A DNA stretch of 64,000 nucleotides from Epiperipatus broadwayi (lineage: Eukaryota; Onychophora; Udeonychophora; Euonychophora; Peripatidae). Under the pieces are notes generated by a model. That model made no database searches. It was not told where the DNA came from and was given only the letters and a program-made list of their open reading frames with translations. A program made the translations under genes and the position numbers. The stretch is from NCBI GenBank assembly GCA_028023455.1, contig JAQFVV010000257.1, forward strand, positions 122,001 to 186,000, in the 5' to 3' direction. Of this stretch, positions 22,289 to 36,057 are shown in pieces (the stretch's first letter is position 1; every line of letters begins with the position of its first letter).

Positions 22289-23535
22289 ATATTGATGACA
22301 TCATGGTTGTGCTTCCCACCATTAAATACCTTCCTAATCTCATGAACATATTAAACAGAAATACAGCGAAACTTGGCCTACAAATAAATTTTAGCAAATA
22401 TTCCATCTGGAAGATAATGTCTGGTAAACAAATTAACTCACCCTTTTCTGCAAAACCCCAAAGATACCTAGGTTTTCCAATCTACAAAACTCCAACTGCA
22501 ATGGCAAGAGAGATTCAAGATGCAATCCTCCATTCAACTGAAGCCATCACCATTTCACTCTCTAGAGTATACCTTTCATTATATGGAAAGGTTGGCCTCC
22601 TCAACATGATCATAATGCCAAAAATCTCATATTATCTTCCATTCGTTAAAATGTCTAAACAGTTTCAAAATAAAATTAACCGATTATGCACCAAACTTCT
22701 CTGGAGAGGAAGGACAGTTGACATTAGCTTGCGAGGTATCCAACAACCATGCAGGTTCAATGGACTGTCATTCCACTCAATACAAGCAATCATTTTACAG
22801 AAAACCCACAACACTCTACATAATCTGATCCTCTCCTGTGGATACTCTAACATTATTAAAAAAGTTACACCGACAGATCTTCCTCCACCCTCTTCCAGTT
22901 CATGGATAGCATCCCTAATACAACAACTACAACTTTATAACCCGATAATATCCTTTAACCTTAACCAAAAAATCACCTTATGGGAGGCATACAATATAAT
23001 CAACTATAATCAACAACCCATTAAAACCAGCCTAAAAATAACCAACCAAAGACTCATTACACACTTCAAAAGATGGAGTCTGGAACCCAAATTCCTTGAC
23101 TTCATCATTAAAATAAATCTTAATGCGCTACCCATGAATTGGTTTCTTTATCACCGAAGAGGTTTTACCAGCATTGATCCTATATGTGGTCTGTGTGCTC
23201 GTGAAGATGAAACCATAGACCATATTATACACCGGTGCCCAAGACTTAAAACTCTGAAAGATATAATTATAATCAATTCCAACATAAGACCTGATATGAT
23301 TTTCTCACTCGAAAATGCCATTCATAATGGTTTTTTTTCAATAATAAGGCTTTCTACCTTTGTCCTTTATTCCATATGGATAGTGAGATGCAAAAGTCTC
23401 ATGGAATTACCCCCGCCACAAATCATACCATTGTTCTATCAAACGCTCAAAAAAATCAAGAAACGTGACCAGCTCCTTGCCTCCAGTAAAGTCTTTGCTG
23501 ACACCTGGTCTTTAATTGCTCTTTCCTTTTTCTGA
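22289..23535 (+). pseudogene. LINE reverse transcriptase, 3' part
   Basis: This continues the LINE interrupted at 10241. It begins with the second half of the Y-x-D-D box (I-D-D-I-M-V-V) and stays open to the stop at 23533-23535. The thumb follows, and a C-terminal zinc finger of the form C-x2-C-x8-H-x4-C (CGLCAREDETIDHIIHRCPRL region, about 23188-23250) matches the RT-associated finger found at the end of L1/Tx1- and R2-like proteins. This half is free of stops, whereas the upstream half carries three breaks. A fragment of the same family is at 45895-47020. Confidence 0.9.
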
Positions 23536-23810
23536 TTGTCAATTCCCACCTACCCAGCATTATAGAATAGTCATTTATAAAAGAAAATATTCATGTTTAT
23601 ATTAAAAATGCTAATACCATTAAACAAGTTCTTTGAATCTCTTCACTATACCTAACCACATAAGAGTATAACATTGTGCTCTCATAACATAATCTAGCCA
23701 GATGACATATAGAACATTATATAATCATATCACTGTACAATTTATTCATTTATTTATCCTTTATTAGTATGTAATCACTATTTATTGTTAATAAAATTTT
23801 TATTGAAATG
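23536..23810 (+). other. LINE 3' UTR and tail
   Basis: AT-rich trailer of the LINE. A polyadenylation signal AATAAA (23790-23795) lies about 15 bases before the end. There is no long A tail. Confidence 0.65.
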
Positions 23811-23823
23811 AACTAGCTACATT
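23811..23823 (+). other. Right target-site duplication of LINE
   Basis: Exact repeat of 8966-8978 (AACTAGCTACATT). A C run (23825-23837) follows in the host DNA. Confidence 0.8.
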
Positions 23824-25457
23824 CCCCCCCCCCCCCCAAATGCTATATATTTATAGAAAATTCATTTGACAAATTTCTTCCTCTCAGTTTTGTAAACAGT
23901 TAGATGATTTTTTTTAAGTATACCGTTTAGCATATTTTACTTCAGAAAATAATGTTTATATATTTTTTAAAATTTTAGTTAAAAGATAAAAGTTATTATG
24001 TTTTTTATTAAGTTAAAGGCTTAATAATAATTAGCGAATGTTGATTCCTACCTTCTCCAACTTTTTATATTTGATAAAAAAAAAAAAAATTAAGCTAATT
24101 AGATAAAACATTTATAGTCATGGAAAGTTAAATAAAAGATATAATATTTCATAATTATTATTAATAAAAATTTTATTAAGAGGAAAACAATAAAAATAAT
24201 GGAAATTTTTTTTACAGCGAGCACACAATGTTTTAATATATAAAAATCCAGACTTAAATGATTAATTTATGTATATATGAAGTGCAGAAAGTTCAAAAAA
24301 TGTGAAGTATAATTCAATATGGCAATCAATTCTTGTTTGGCTTAAACTATGTGAAAAATTTTTAGGATGTGTTTTAGATTTTGAAAATTATTTTCATATT
24401 CTGTACTATGGTTTGGTAAAAATGCATCCAAAAAGAAAATTCAACTTGCATACATTTTAATATAACTAGTTAATTGTCCTGGAGCCATATTGAATTAAAA
24501 AAAAAAAACTGACTTGAGACACAATTTTCATAATAACTTTAGTTTTAATACTGTTAGAGCAAAAACTTTACATTGATAGAAACTAGAAAAACTAAGGAAA
24601 ACAATCAAGTCTAGGACAAATAGTGATTACTATTTAAAGAAAAAGAAAAAAAAAAGAAATCGCAACATCCAACATAATTATTACTTATTGTTTATTCATA
24701 ATTTTTAATTTATCATTAATTAAGTTTAAATTGCATCTTCATTGATAATTTATTTTTATTTCTCACAAAATTATCTTTCAAACCATATATAATACTTCTT
24801 ACCTGAGATAATCCATAGCTTCAAAACTTAAGGTAGTAGGAAGATAAGAATTCTTCATTTTTTTCTTGCACTCCAGAAGTTGAAAAAACTCAAGACGTCT
24901 GGAAGAACAAACGTTTTCCCTAATAAAAGATAAAAAAAAAAAATTAAAATTTTATTAGAATGTAAAAAGTGGAGATATTATTACTTACTACTATAAATAC
25001 AATAAAAAAGTAAAATGTCATATAATTTAAAATTCTAAATAAGATCATCATGGTACATATATATATATTATAACAATCTGAAGAATATGACTTAACGTAT
25101 CTACACTACAGGGTGCCACTAGGCATTTGAACCTAGAAAAATTTATAAAGTAGGCAGATACGTAAGTCAAAAAAAAATTTATATTGGTTGATTCCGGTCA
25201 TTAGCCCATTGTCACTAACTCAGTGGAATAGCAGAGATTTATATTTTATAATAAATTCTTATCTAAGAGTATATAAAAAAAGAATAAAATAAGCCACTGC
25301 CAGTAATTAACATACAAACATTTATTTACGCACATATATAATATTTAAAATTATTTTAGTATCAGTTTTATATTTTAAAATTTAACTTACATTTTTAACT
25401 TTGATTTTAGATTTTAATTTACATTTTAATTTTTTTACATTTTAATTTTTATAATTT
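23824..25457. other. AT-rich intergenic DNA
   Basis: I see no gene. There are A/T homopolymers and a short inverted pair GACTTAACGTATCT / AGATACGTAAGTC at about 25090-25170. Confidence 0.5.
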
Positions 25458-27166
25458 CGCACAGATGGATTTATAAAAGTTTGTTTTATAAATGTTGAGT
25501 ATAGATCAGTTACATAGATTACACGATCAAAAACATTTCAAAGTAAACATAAATGATCAAAACATAAAGTCACTGATGGAAATGCAGAGGGAAATTTATA
25601 AGAAACCCAATAGCATTCATCATAAGATGCCGCATAGACACCAATAACTTAAAAGACATCCGAATAAATACATTTTAGATACTCACCATAAGGTATCATT
25701 ATTTACCGAATGTCTATATATTTTGATCAAATATGAAAAACAAAAACATAATTGACCGATAATGAATCCATGCAAGCGTCTATACCCAGCTTAAATTTAA
25801 TGCATTTTTATTTAGAGTGTCAAGTATGAATAGACTACATAGATTTGCATTTGAAAGAAAATATTCTATCCTTATTTAACCTTAGGCCAAAAGTTCGCAG
25901 TCAAACAATGTCAATTCATCTGATATATCGATGCATTCAATGTAATACTAATATAGCAGCACAAAAGGTTAAGAGAAGAAATTGCCTCTCGTCAGATAGG
26001 AATACTACATCTATCTGACAAGAAGAGCAATAAAAAAAAAACTCCATAGGAAAGGACTGCGGTCATTTTGCCAACTTACGAATTACATTCCATAGGTCAA
26101 AAGGAAGTGTGTGGCGTATAAAGCAATTCTGCCTGTAGCGAATCTCATACTACATCTACTAATTACACCAATATATCCAATCCATTGATCTAATTTAACT
26201 ACGAAACAAATAACCTAAGATTACCCTCCCCTAATATAACTTTACAAATCTATATAGCCATTCATGCCCGACTTAAGTTTAACATTTATATAATTTAATT
26301 TAATGGGAATCAGAAGTCATAATAAAAACTTAAAGAACAAAATGAATAAATAAATAAATGGAAATGATTTTACAAAGAAATACATTAAATAAAATTACTT
26401 ATTAATAAATTAAGTTGGTCAGATAGGATTCTATTGCAATTATTTTAAATACATAACAAGTTTTAGAATTAAAGTTCTTATTGTTTAGCATACTGGAGTT
26501 TTAGAAATATATTTAAAGCTTAGAGTTCACAAAGTTCTTACGATTTTAAAACGTTCCTTTTTATCCGATGCTTGCTGTTTGAATGTGAATTCCCATGCCA
26601 TCCTAAAGAGATTGGTATTCTGTTGGTCAGTTTATTTATTCATCCGGAGGTCTTTTACTTTAGCTGGTCCTCAATGTAGAAAACGATAGGTCATTTCTTG
26701 TTCTTTCTTAGCAGACCTGAAGGGATTGAAGAGTGTGTCTTTTCAATCCCTTCTCCTTCAACTCTGCACTAACACATATAGTCACATCTCTTCTATTTTC
26801 TTTACTCAACCCAATTTTATTATCAAACTTTTTCTTTTATATGTAACTTTAGGATCCAATGGGCATTTCATCATCAATGATGATGATCCTTCCATTGAGG
26901 TCCGATTTCCCGATGGATCTCTTTCATTGGCCATTAGTTTCTTTTGCTTTCCTATCTGACCATTGCTTATACATTTAAAATGCCCACGGGCTAGTTCACT
27001 TTGACTAATTAAAATAATCATTTCCATTTTTCAATAACATTAATTAATTTGTTTTCCAAACTTAAAGATATATTTTTATCTCTAAATCTTTTTAAGTTTT
27101 TGCTTTTAAAATACTTTTTCTATTTTTAATAAAGTTTTATTTTAATAATTTTTTTTCATCTGTGCG
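25458..27166. mobile_element. Candidate non-autonomous TIR element
   Basis: CGCACAGATG at 25458-25467 is matched by its exact reverse complement CATCTGTGCG at 27157-27166, and the adjoining bases on both inner sides are AT-rich and partly matching. Inside are a small hairpin (GTCAGATAG / CTATCTGAC at about 26000-26026) and a second one (GAAGGGATTGAA / TTCAATCCCTTC at about 26718-26752). No transposase is seen. The flanking bases (ATTT / ATTA) do not give a clear target duplication, so the boundaries are tentative. Confidence 0.35.
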
Positions 27167-28639
27167 ATTATATATATACAAGTTTAAGATGATTTTTTTA
27201 ATTTTCAATTTTTAATTCTTAAAAAAAAAAAAGAAGTTTTATTTGCGAACTTTTATTTTTTTTATGTTTAATAATAAAAAAACAATGTAACATCGTATGT
27301 GCCCGTTACAATATATATATATTATAAAACTGGTATATATGTATGCATCGTGCAAGTTCTTCTGCTATAGGTATGAAAACTCAATAGCCTGATAAACAAG
27401 ATGCACTACAAATTTGAGTTCATAATTTTCCATTATTTGCTTAAAACTATTTTGATTTTAGACTTTGGATAAACCAACCGTGTTCATAATATCATCATAC
27501 TGAATAATCATTGCTAATATAGAAAACAATTTACAAATTTCGAATATGAAAAAATTTCTCATTTCAAGAGGCAATGAAAAAAAAAGTTCTATGGCACATA
27601 TTTATATAAAAAACGTTTATATTCTAATTCTTTCAAGATATGTCTTCCAAAGAAGCATACCTATTCATATTATCTAATATAAATATGCAAAATAATAAAT
27701 ATTTCATATTATTCAATATTGTTATTAATAAAAGATAAATCATTCCAGATATTGTTTACCAATTGGAAAAAGTATTCAGTAATGAAGCTGTCACAAAATT
27801 CTAATAATGAAGACAATCAGGCAATCGTATGCCTCTCAAATATAAAATGAAGTTAATAAAAACCAAATTAGTAAAACAAAAACAATGAAAACTAAGTTAG
27901 TAAAAACAAAACTAGTAAAAACAGAATAATAAAAAAAATTATTGGATTATATACAACCAAATTGCTAGAGAGGAATAAATTGTAAATAGTCTTGGATCAA
28001 GGTGTCAAACATTCGTCTATTGTGCTGGTAGCTAAAATAAATCATCATCAACAAAAAAAAAACATAATAATAAAAACAACACTTTTCATTATCTGTGTTA
28101 GCTGTCACTGTGTAAAAAATCAGTTTGTTAGGTTGAATTCACTTAAAATATAAAATCACAAGATTATCAAGTAATATTTTATGTGGAAAGTTATTGATCA
28201 TGCTGGAAAACAATAAACAAAAAATAAATTACAAATATAACTTACCCATTGAAACTATTCAAAATTCATATCGCTCATCTGATCATAAGTAGTGACTTCT
28301 GCATTTGGAGACCTTTAGATTACACATGCTAATTACAATCCCAGCAAGTCCATTTGTAATGAAACTACAGGTAATGTTTGGGGTAAAACTGGTACAACAG
28401 GATTAGGATCACTTGTCACATTTTGAGTGTGATAAAAAGCAAAACATCCTCTTTGTGAATTATTACAATAGGTATCAATCCAATTCTAAACAACCAAGGT
28501 GAGTTTCATGTTTTTGTTTTTTTAAGACATATAACACAATGCTTACACATGGCAATGTTATGATGATGAATATCTATATGTGTATGCTTTCCATATGATT
28601 ATTGTGCCAGATGTGGAAATACAGGCATTTTGGAGCAAT
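27167..28639. other. AT-rich intergenic DNA
   Basis: No supported gene. TA-rich tract at about 27308-27330 and repeated AAAACAAA-type stretches at 27850-27930. The downstream end of the piggyBac copy may extend into the right part. Confidence 0.5.
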
Positions 28640-30110
28640 ATTTAACTTTGAAGAAAATCGATCAATTAACATATGGGACAAGGTTTTCCAAAATTGTAGA
28701 TGAGACAAGACAGTAAAATGTTTAGATGCCATATAAATGGAATATAAAAGGTATGCATTAGAAATTGCTGTGTCAAAACAATGTCAGAATAGTTGCAATG
28801 GTGATCACATAAGGTCTGATTTTTATTGGCTAAATCAACACCACCCATATACTTGTTATAGATTATTATTGCAGGTGGACATGGAATTATTTGTCATGAT
28901 CCATTTTTATTTTGTCAGCTACCAGCATCATTTCCAGAAGGTGCATACACATTTGTGATCGTAGCTATTGACTTTTTGTCTACCCATACTAAAAATTGAA
29001 GACCAGTATTTTTATCAATGATAAAATGAGAGTCTCCTCATTTCATTCATTTTCTTTTTATTGTGCACTTTGATCAATGCTCTTTGGAATACCTTTTCTT
29101 CTTATATTTATTGTCCCACAGAGTAGAATTTATTTTCATATAGTTTCTTTGCTGGCTCTATATTTGGAAAAAATCTGTCACAGAAAATAATGTGATCTTA
29201 TTTTGCAAGGGGTGGAAGAACTACTGACTTCACAGCATGAGTACCAAGGTATAGATGAGTATTTGAATTTGGTTCTTTGAGCTGTATACATTTTTTATGT
29301 AATACACATAATCATTGTGGCTATCAGCACACATTCACAACTTGAAACTTCTCTTTATTGGATTTGATGCATTGTATTGCTTCACAGTATTATGATCTAA
29401 AAATTTTGTAATTGCCTCATCAACTGCAATCTCTCTGTGCATCTGATATGCAGCTTTGAAATTAACATTGCATTTTCCTATCACTGGTCTAATTTTATAG
29501 ATACAGTCAAAATTTTCATTTTCATTACTAGGCATTGTTTTATCATTAAAAGGTATACATGTTAAAATTTTGCCAAATTGTTTATAAGACATTATATTTG
29601 CAAAATAAAGGTTCCTCATATTAGGATTGGAAGACGGACCTTGCATGAAATTTCCAATGGCATCCCCAAAAAGTCAGACAATTCTCGATCTGTTACATTT
29701 TCCCAATTATGCATACATTTGTCTTTTGTAGCATATTTATTAGTTTCCTCAACAATTTTTACACACATATTTTAATCAAATAATAAAGGAAAAAAGTCTA
29801 AAATAGAATACTCACCTGTAATAGGGAACTTCAAACCTGAGTCTTCATAAAATTTTCTACATTTACCTGTTCTGCAATTATGTTTGGAAGCATATTATTA
29901 TTACTGGATGAAGGGCCTGGTCTCTTGCTAACTTTTGCAGGTACATGTTTGTTTTTTCTTTGCTTTTTAATTGGTAAAGGGGTTTCTTCTTTTAATGTCA
30001 AAGCAAAAGATTCTTCTAAATCACTGGATGTAATGCTATCCTCAGAATCAAAGGACCTAGAAACTGAACCCATTGGAGCTGGTAGAACCTGTTTCTGAAT
30101 CTATTTCTGC
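28640..30110 (-). pseudogene. piggyBac-family transposase, decayed
   Basis: On the minus strand the N-terminal acidic/serine region (29831-30073, beginning MGSVSRSFDSEDS) is followed by the DDE core in 29335-29646: PNMRNLYFANIMSYKQF, IYKIRPVIGKCN, then the first catalytic D in AVDEAITKF and KQYNASNPIKRSFKL. A second D block is visible near 29140-29190 (IFCDRFFPN). The C-terminal MGGVDLA box lies at the start of 28666-28848. These are hallmark segments of the PGBD/piggyBac fold. Stops and frameshifts separate the blocks, so it is inactive. I could not identify the TTAA-flanked ends. It may be related to the MITE at 18049-18795, but terminal sequences would be needed to show that. Confidence 0.82.
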
Positions 30111-31039
30111 TATTTGTTTTATTTACATACTATTTTTTTCATACAATCTAATAAATTTCAAAATAATAATAATAATTGACCTTATTCATAAAAAAATTAA
30201 TAAAAGAGAAAGAAAAAGCAAAAAGACTAATGGTATAACTGCATGCATAGTCCAGTCAGTTTTTCCACAATTTAAAAAAAAAACAAAATTTCAATGAATT
30301 AGCTTTTGCTAGTATCTAACACACTACAATCACTCAACCCAATAAGCTAAAAATTATTGAACTGATTATATTTACATAAGTTGAATACCGTTTGCATATA
30401 TTGTGATGGAGTTCATCTTTTTTTTATACCATTTTAAAAATTCATTTTATTTAGTATGCCATCTTTAAAACAAATGTCGAGACATTTGCAACCATGTTAT
30501 TTACTAGTAATAAAAAATCATTGTGTGATTTCCAACAGAGCTAAAAATTGTCCCTCTAAAATGTGAAATGAAAATATTATTCTATAATAAATCAAAAATT
30601 TCTATTAGTCATCCCAGGATCACCAAAAATTTATGAAAGTGGATAGCACTATTATAGTTTGAAGTTATCAGTTAATGATATAAGATTCAGAGGCTTAAAA
30701 AATGGACAGAACATTTATAATAATGGTCATTGTTCTGTGATGTAGGAAACACTTTTACACTTCTTATTCTCAAGAATACAGATAGTTCTTGGACTGTATG
30801 ATTCAACTATGTAATAAGAGAACTATGTTATTATTTAACTATTGTTGTGCACTGTTTTATGAAGTATTAAAGTCTTTGCATTTACTAACAAAACCTTTTC
30901 CAAGTCTGAATATTACAAACTACTCTTCTGCCTCAAACCCCAGGATGTTTGCCAATGCTATAATACGCAAAACCAATATACCAATGTGACTAATGTTGGA
31001 TTTTTGGAAAGATACACTACTTTAATGTGGTCAAGTGGG
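30111..31039. other. AT-rich intergenic DNA
   Basis: No supported gene. The upstream part of the Penelope-like element may begin within 30760-31039, but I see no motif there. Confidence 0.4.
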
Positions 31040-32327
31040 TAAATAAATGTCTTATTCAAATCTTGGGTTTTGGCACACATACCATAAACTCATCCTTTAA
31101 GTTCATAGTAAAGATAAGGGACTTAGCCTTGAACCTTGATATGAGAATGGCTTCCATAGAAGTCTCCAAGTTGTATGGTTCCATTTGCTGAAGACAATCC
31201 ATTGACACCATTAATGAGAAACTAATGAGGCACAACCTGGCACAGTCTCAGATCGATTTCATTACCGAGTTTTTAGCATGGTTTGACAAAAACATCATGA
31301 CCATTGTCCACAACCAGTGATTCCACATAAAATATGATTGGCCTATGGGATTACATATCAGCAGCATTATATCCAGTATAGTCTTGAATCACTATGAAAA
31401 ACAAGTCATTCCAAAATATTATGATACTTATCAGCTCACCACCTACACCAGATATGTTGATGACTTGTTTATCATCACACCCTCAGCACTTATTCAATAA
31501 ATCAGAACTGAGCTACAAAATAGCACTCTTGTCACTCTAAATATTGAACATGAAAACAGTCACAAACAAGTTAAATCTTAGATATAGATTTACATTGAAA
31601 ACCCACACACTTCTACTATAAAATGATCGTCAAACCTCTTGAAGTAGGAGGTTACTCCCACCCTCTCTCTTACTTACAAAGTAATCACAAGCTCTCTGGT
31701 TTGACTTCCCTTCTATATAGAAATATGCAGCTAAAGCTAACTTGGTCTCATACACAGATGATTTATTGAAGGTTGGATTTAAACAAAGTCTCATTGGCAA
31801 GAAAATTAGGAAATTTTATTCTAAGATAAACAACAATGCATCTAATCTTAATAAGCAAAGCCTATTACTTCCATATTTTCCAAATGTGCATAAAAAACTT
31901 TGTACTATTTTTAATAAAAAATACCACTTGTGCTTTCACCTCCCCCCAACTCTAACAAGTTAATCAATAACACAGAAGACAGATTGCCTCACATAAACCT
32001 CAAGTGGTGTCCAATATTGCCTGCCCTGTGGCAAATTGTCAGACCTCATACATCGGTGAAAACAGAGTCTCTCTATCTACACAGCTGCCTCAACATATCT
32101 ATTTGTACATTAAAGCACTAGCAGACTCAATTTGTAACTCAGTTTTTACCCAGCATTATATCTCAGCAGGGCATGATTGTGAACCGATTGACCCTGTGCT
32201 CATTTGCAGGGAATGCCATGACTTAAAAAGAAAAGGTAAAGAGGCTTATTTTATTGCTAGACACATTTACACCATCAACAGAAAAGACACATGCTACAAT
32301 ATATCCAAAGAATGGAATACATAAACT
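31040..32327 (+). pseudogene. Penelope-like retroelement with GIY-YIG domain, decayed
   Basis: RT blocks in order: MASIEVSKLYGSIC (about 31146), INEKLMRHNLAQSQIDFITEF (about 31208), HISSIISSIVLNHYE (about 31357) and the active box R-Y-V-D-D-L-F-I-I (YVDD 31453-31464). A linker with many stops follows. The GIY-YIG endonuclease (32004-32324) shows C-P-V-A-N-C-x3-S-Y-I-G-E, then HYISAGHDCEP, and ends KEAYFIARHIYTINRKDTCYN..KEWNT with a stop at 32322-32324. This RT plus C-terminal GIY-YIG order is specific to endonuclease-bearing Penelope-like elements. At least ten stops or shifts make it inactive. The 3' end of a related copy lies at 46408-46756. Confidence 0.85.
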
Positions 32328-34101
32328 CATTTGCATAAATTTGCATTACTAGTTTTGTTAGTTACAATATGGCTATAACTATGAGGGCTGTGTCTCTTGA
32401 ATGCACTCATCCACACTTGCATTATTGTTTTAATATATAAAGAATTTTAAAAAGTCAGCTTTGTGTGTTTATGCATCTTTAGCACAAATCATACTTATAT
32501 AACAACATTATATGACATTTCATGCTTATTTATATGCTTCCAAGACAGATTATTTTCACCCTACTCTAGAGCCATGTACTGAAAGCTTGAGTCATCAATG
32601 GCTTATCAGATATAACTAAGGCAAAAAAACAAGAAAGTAATTTGAGGAAAAGGATTATGTTACACTATTTCATCTGGTGCCCATTAATTACTCAAGCTTA
32701 CAATAGATGGCCCTAGTGAGAATGAAATAACTGCTCTTGGAAGTCTTTACATATTGGAAAATTTTTACATGATTAATGCCATTTAACTAGCAAATATGTA
32801 AAAATATTTCAATTCTTATATATTAATTTCTGTTTATGTGAATTTTTTTTTTTTTTTACTGTACACATGAAATTAATCAATAAATAGATTAAATTATCAA
32901 TCTTGAAAAGAATCTCATTTTTTAAATACTTAACACCAGGTTCAACAAGTAACATGTTTTTTGTTTTTAATGATATCTTCTTTACAAATCAACTGTTGAT
33001 TATTTTCTAGAGTATATATGCTTTTATCAAAATTTCTTTTTTAAAATTTATCCCTTTCAGTTTTTCCATTTTATACCAGCAATATTATATTTGAATGATT
33101 ACTTTATGTACTAATTATAGTCATTTTTGATCAGTTGATGAATGTGATAAACAGTGCATCATATAAATTCCCAGATTAGCTTTAATATCTGGAATAAGTC
33201 TGATAATCTGTTTATAAGCAAGAAACCAGATGGCAATATCTATGAATAAACTAATTTTAGTCTATAACCCTTCATCAGTGAGAAGCAGTGGCTTGCAGTT
33301 ATACCTCCAACACTTTTTATTACTATCCAAGTAATAACTTGATTAGTTAAAATATTTTAAGTTGTTGAGCGTAAGTCAATTTGTTTGTATAACTTAATAA
33401 GTTTACTAGGTTAACAACTATATGATATCAGTTACGTTCAAAGTATGTTTCTTTAGAAACTAGTGTGATTGTTAAATATAAACTGGTATAGTCACATAAT
33501 AATTTGTATGTTAAGAGTACTTTCAAGAAGCAAGTAATATAGAGTACTATAACTGAGCAATAATTCTGAATTGTTCATAGTAGTATGATATTATTTGCCA
33601 TCCTCTTAAATGTACCATTACAAAATTTTAAGCACTTTTTTTAGTTTATGTTATGGGATATATTTTTGATTGTTTGATAAGATATGATAATGAATGTTAT
33701 TAATAAAATACAATTTTTTACAACAAAAAAATACTCATACTTTAGCTTTCTATTTTTATTATCACTTTGAATAAATACTGCATTGATATTGGCTAACTTT
33801 CAGTTGTCTTAGTTTACAGTCACAAATAGCTATTTTTTTTGGAAGCAAATAAATGTATATTGGAGAAAATAGTCATTATATTTGATGTGCTGTCAGAAAG
33901 GCATGAAGCAACTTTTACAAACAAGATTATGTCTATAAAATATAAGTACTTTCTTACATTTATCTAGGATCTGAACATTTTAATCAAGGTAAAATAAATA
34001 ATAGAAAGTTTTTATTTACATTCATTTAAAAAATTACAAGCATCAAGTGGTAGGACAAAGAAATTGAAGCAGGAGTACTTTAAAATATCAAGATCCATGC
34101 T
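32328..34101. other. AT-rich intergenic DNA with a decayed F2-like trace
   Basis: No gene. Around 33130-33310 there are GATCAGTTGATGAATG and CCTTCATCAGTGAGAAGC, weak matches to the dispersed F1 and F2 families. Confidence 0.45.
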
Positions 34102-36057
34102 CTATAACATAGATTTCCAAACATTTTCAGTCCACTGCCCCCTTTGCAAGACATAAATTTTGTAACATTCCCCCCTTATAACAGTTTTCTGCATTCAATC
34201 TCTTTGATATTTTTGATGTAAATAGCAACTAATGATACTGTACTGGATGATGCCTAGCCTGTAATTCATATGATGTACACAAGATATAACATAATGTCAA
34301 TGTCACACATCAGAATAAGGCATCAACATAAACTCAATATCGATAGCAACAAAATGAACAACAAAATTTAAAGTTATTAAAATTAAGTTTAAATGAGTGA
34401 CATCAAATCAAAATTGATTATATTTCTTAATTTCACCCTATCCAAAACTCTAATACCCTGCTAACCACAAAGTTTTAGGTGGTATATCATTGAAAGGCTG
34501 AACCGAAACCTCACCTTTATGTGTCACTTTTGAGAAGAAAAAAACATTTTCAAAAAGTAAATACTACTGCCAACAAAAGAAAACAAAAAAAAATCAGCAT
34601 GTCAATAAATTTTCAATAATCACAGAGATTACAAAAAATATAATAATAATTTCCCACAAAGTAAGTTTCTCTTTTCTCAAATAGAACAGTGTGTTAAAAG
34701 CAAACAACAATAACAAATATATATATATATATCTACGCCTCAGCATTAATTTGGTAGAACTGTTTTAAAGTAGGAAAATCAAATAATAATTTATAGAGAA
34801 ACAAAAAAAAATACAAATAATAAAAAAAATACAATAAAATTTATAGCAACAAGACATAATGATAATAAATAATAATAAAAAAAATTTATACCATCCGGTT
34901 TCATTCTGGTTTCTTTACATTAACCATCTCTGGACTTAGTAACTTTTAAGTGCACTATAAACCATGACGACAAGGTGGTGAGGGCTTCTCTTCTTCACAG
35001 CAAAATGTAGGCATTAAGGTTTCATCATCATCAGCTAGCATCTGTGGCTACATGACAGCAGTGTAGGAGTCTGGCTGGTACATTAACATTGGGAGTTTAC
35101 TTCATTAGCATTTTAATGATAAAATTTAGGCATTTTTATATTTCTCAGCTTTCTCTAGAAATCTTTATAACAATGACAGCAGCCAACCAAGAGTCGATCA
35201 TGCAATTCTGGACAGACTATAATTTGAAGCTAGGCTCAGCTCTGTCTTCTTTTATTAAATTCTCCACTGCTTTATAATTAGAATATTTCTCTTAGTTCAG
35301 CAAATCCTTATTCACCTAACAGATAAAACATAGCCTGGAAAACAATAAACTCAGAAGAGAACCTCCCATTACATGCTGAAAACCTTTTATAGCACACCTA
35401 TAGCAATATAAATTGAGTACTTCTCTTTCACTATTACAGCGTTATCTCCAATTTCTTGAATAATGGATCATAACACAATTGATATAGATTTTTACACCTT
35501 TTTATCTTTCACTTCCTTCATTTTCCACTCAGACTCTTTTAATTCCTCAAGGAATCACATTTTACATATAGTTTCTAATTTTAATACAATGGAAATAGCC
35601 GTTTCCATTTTTACACAAGATTAAAAAAAACCCAATCGGAGATATAAATTTTTAGGTTCTCTCAGCTGATATTGACCTTAAATTATTTTTTTAACAAAAA
35701 ATATTATGCACAGAATGACCATTTCTATCTATTAGTAAAATTTAAAATTAGCCATACAATACATTCCTTTTATCTTGTTAATAGAGAAAAAAACTCAATC
35801 AAAAATGTGCAAAACATTTACAATTACTCTGACTACTCCCCCCCCCTATATATATTCTTGCATATAATAATCATAAAATCGGCAAAATAATGTAAAAATT
35901 AGTAGTTCGAGAGCAAGTTAAAGCTGACAATCAGTGCATCCAGAGAAAAGGTTAGATCACCTGAAATGCTCCCCAAATATTTCTGAACTCACTATTGCTC
36001 TCCCCCCCCCCCCCAGAAGTCTTCACCAACCACTTTGGGAAACACTTCTCTGTAGCA
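34102..36057. mobile_element. hAT-like non-autonomous element (about 1.94 kb)
   Basis: The left end TAGATTTCCAAACATTTT (from 34110) and the right end read inwards (AGAAGTGTTTCCCAAAGTGG, to 36049) resemble the 'TTTCCCAAACTTTT' termini of hAT elements. Both are followed inwards by C- or G-rich runs (CCCCC). Eight-base flanks CTATAACA (34102-34109) and CTGTAGCA (36050-36057) differ by two transitions, as expected of an old hAT target duplication. No transposase is seen. A TA run lies at about 34717-34732. Confidence 0.5.

Noticed and set aside
29578-30297. Plus-strand frames opposite the piggyBac pseudogene
   Set aside because: The recognisable piggyBac blocks are on the minus strand. These are its antisense.
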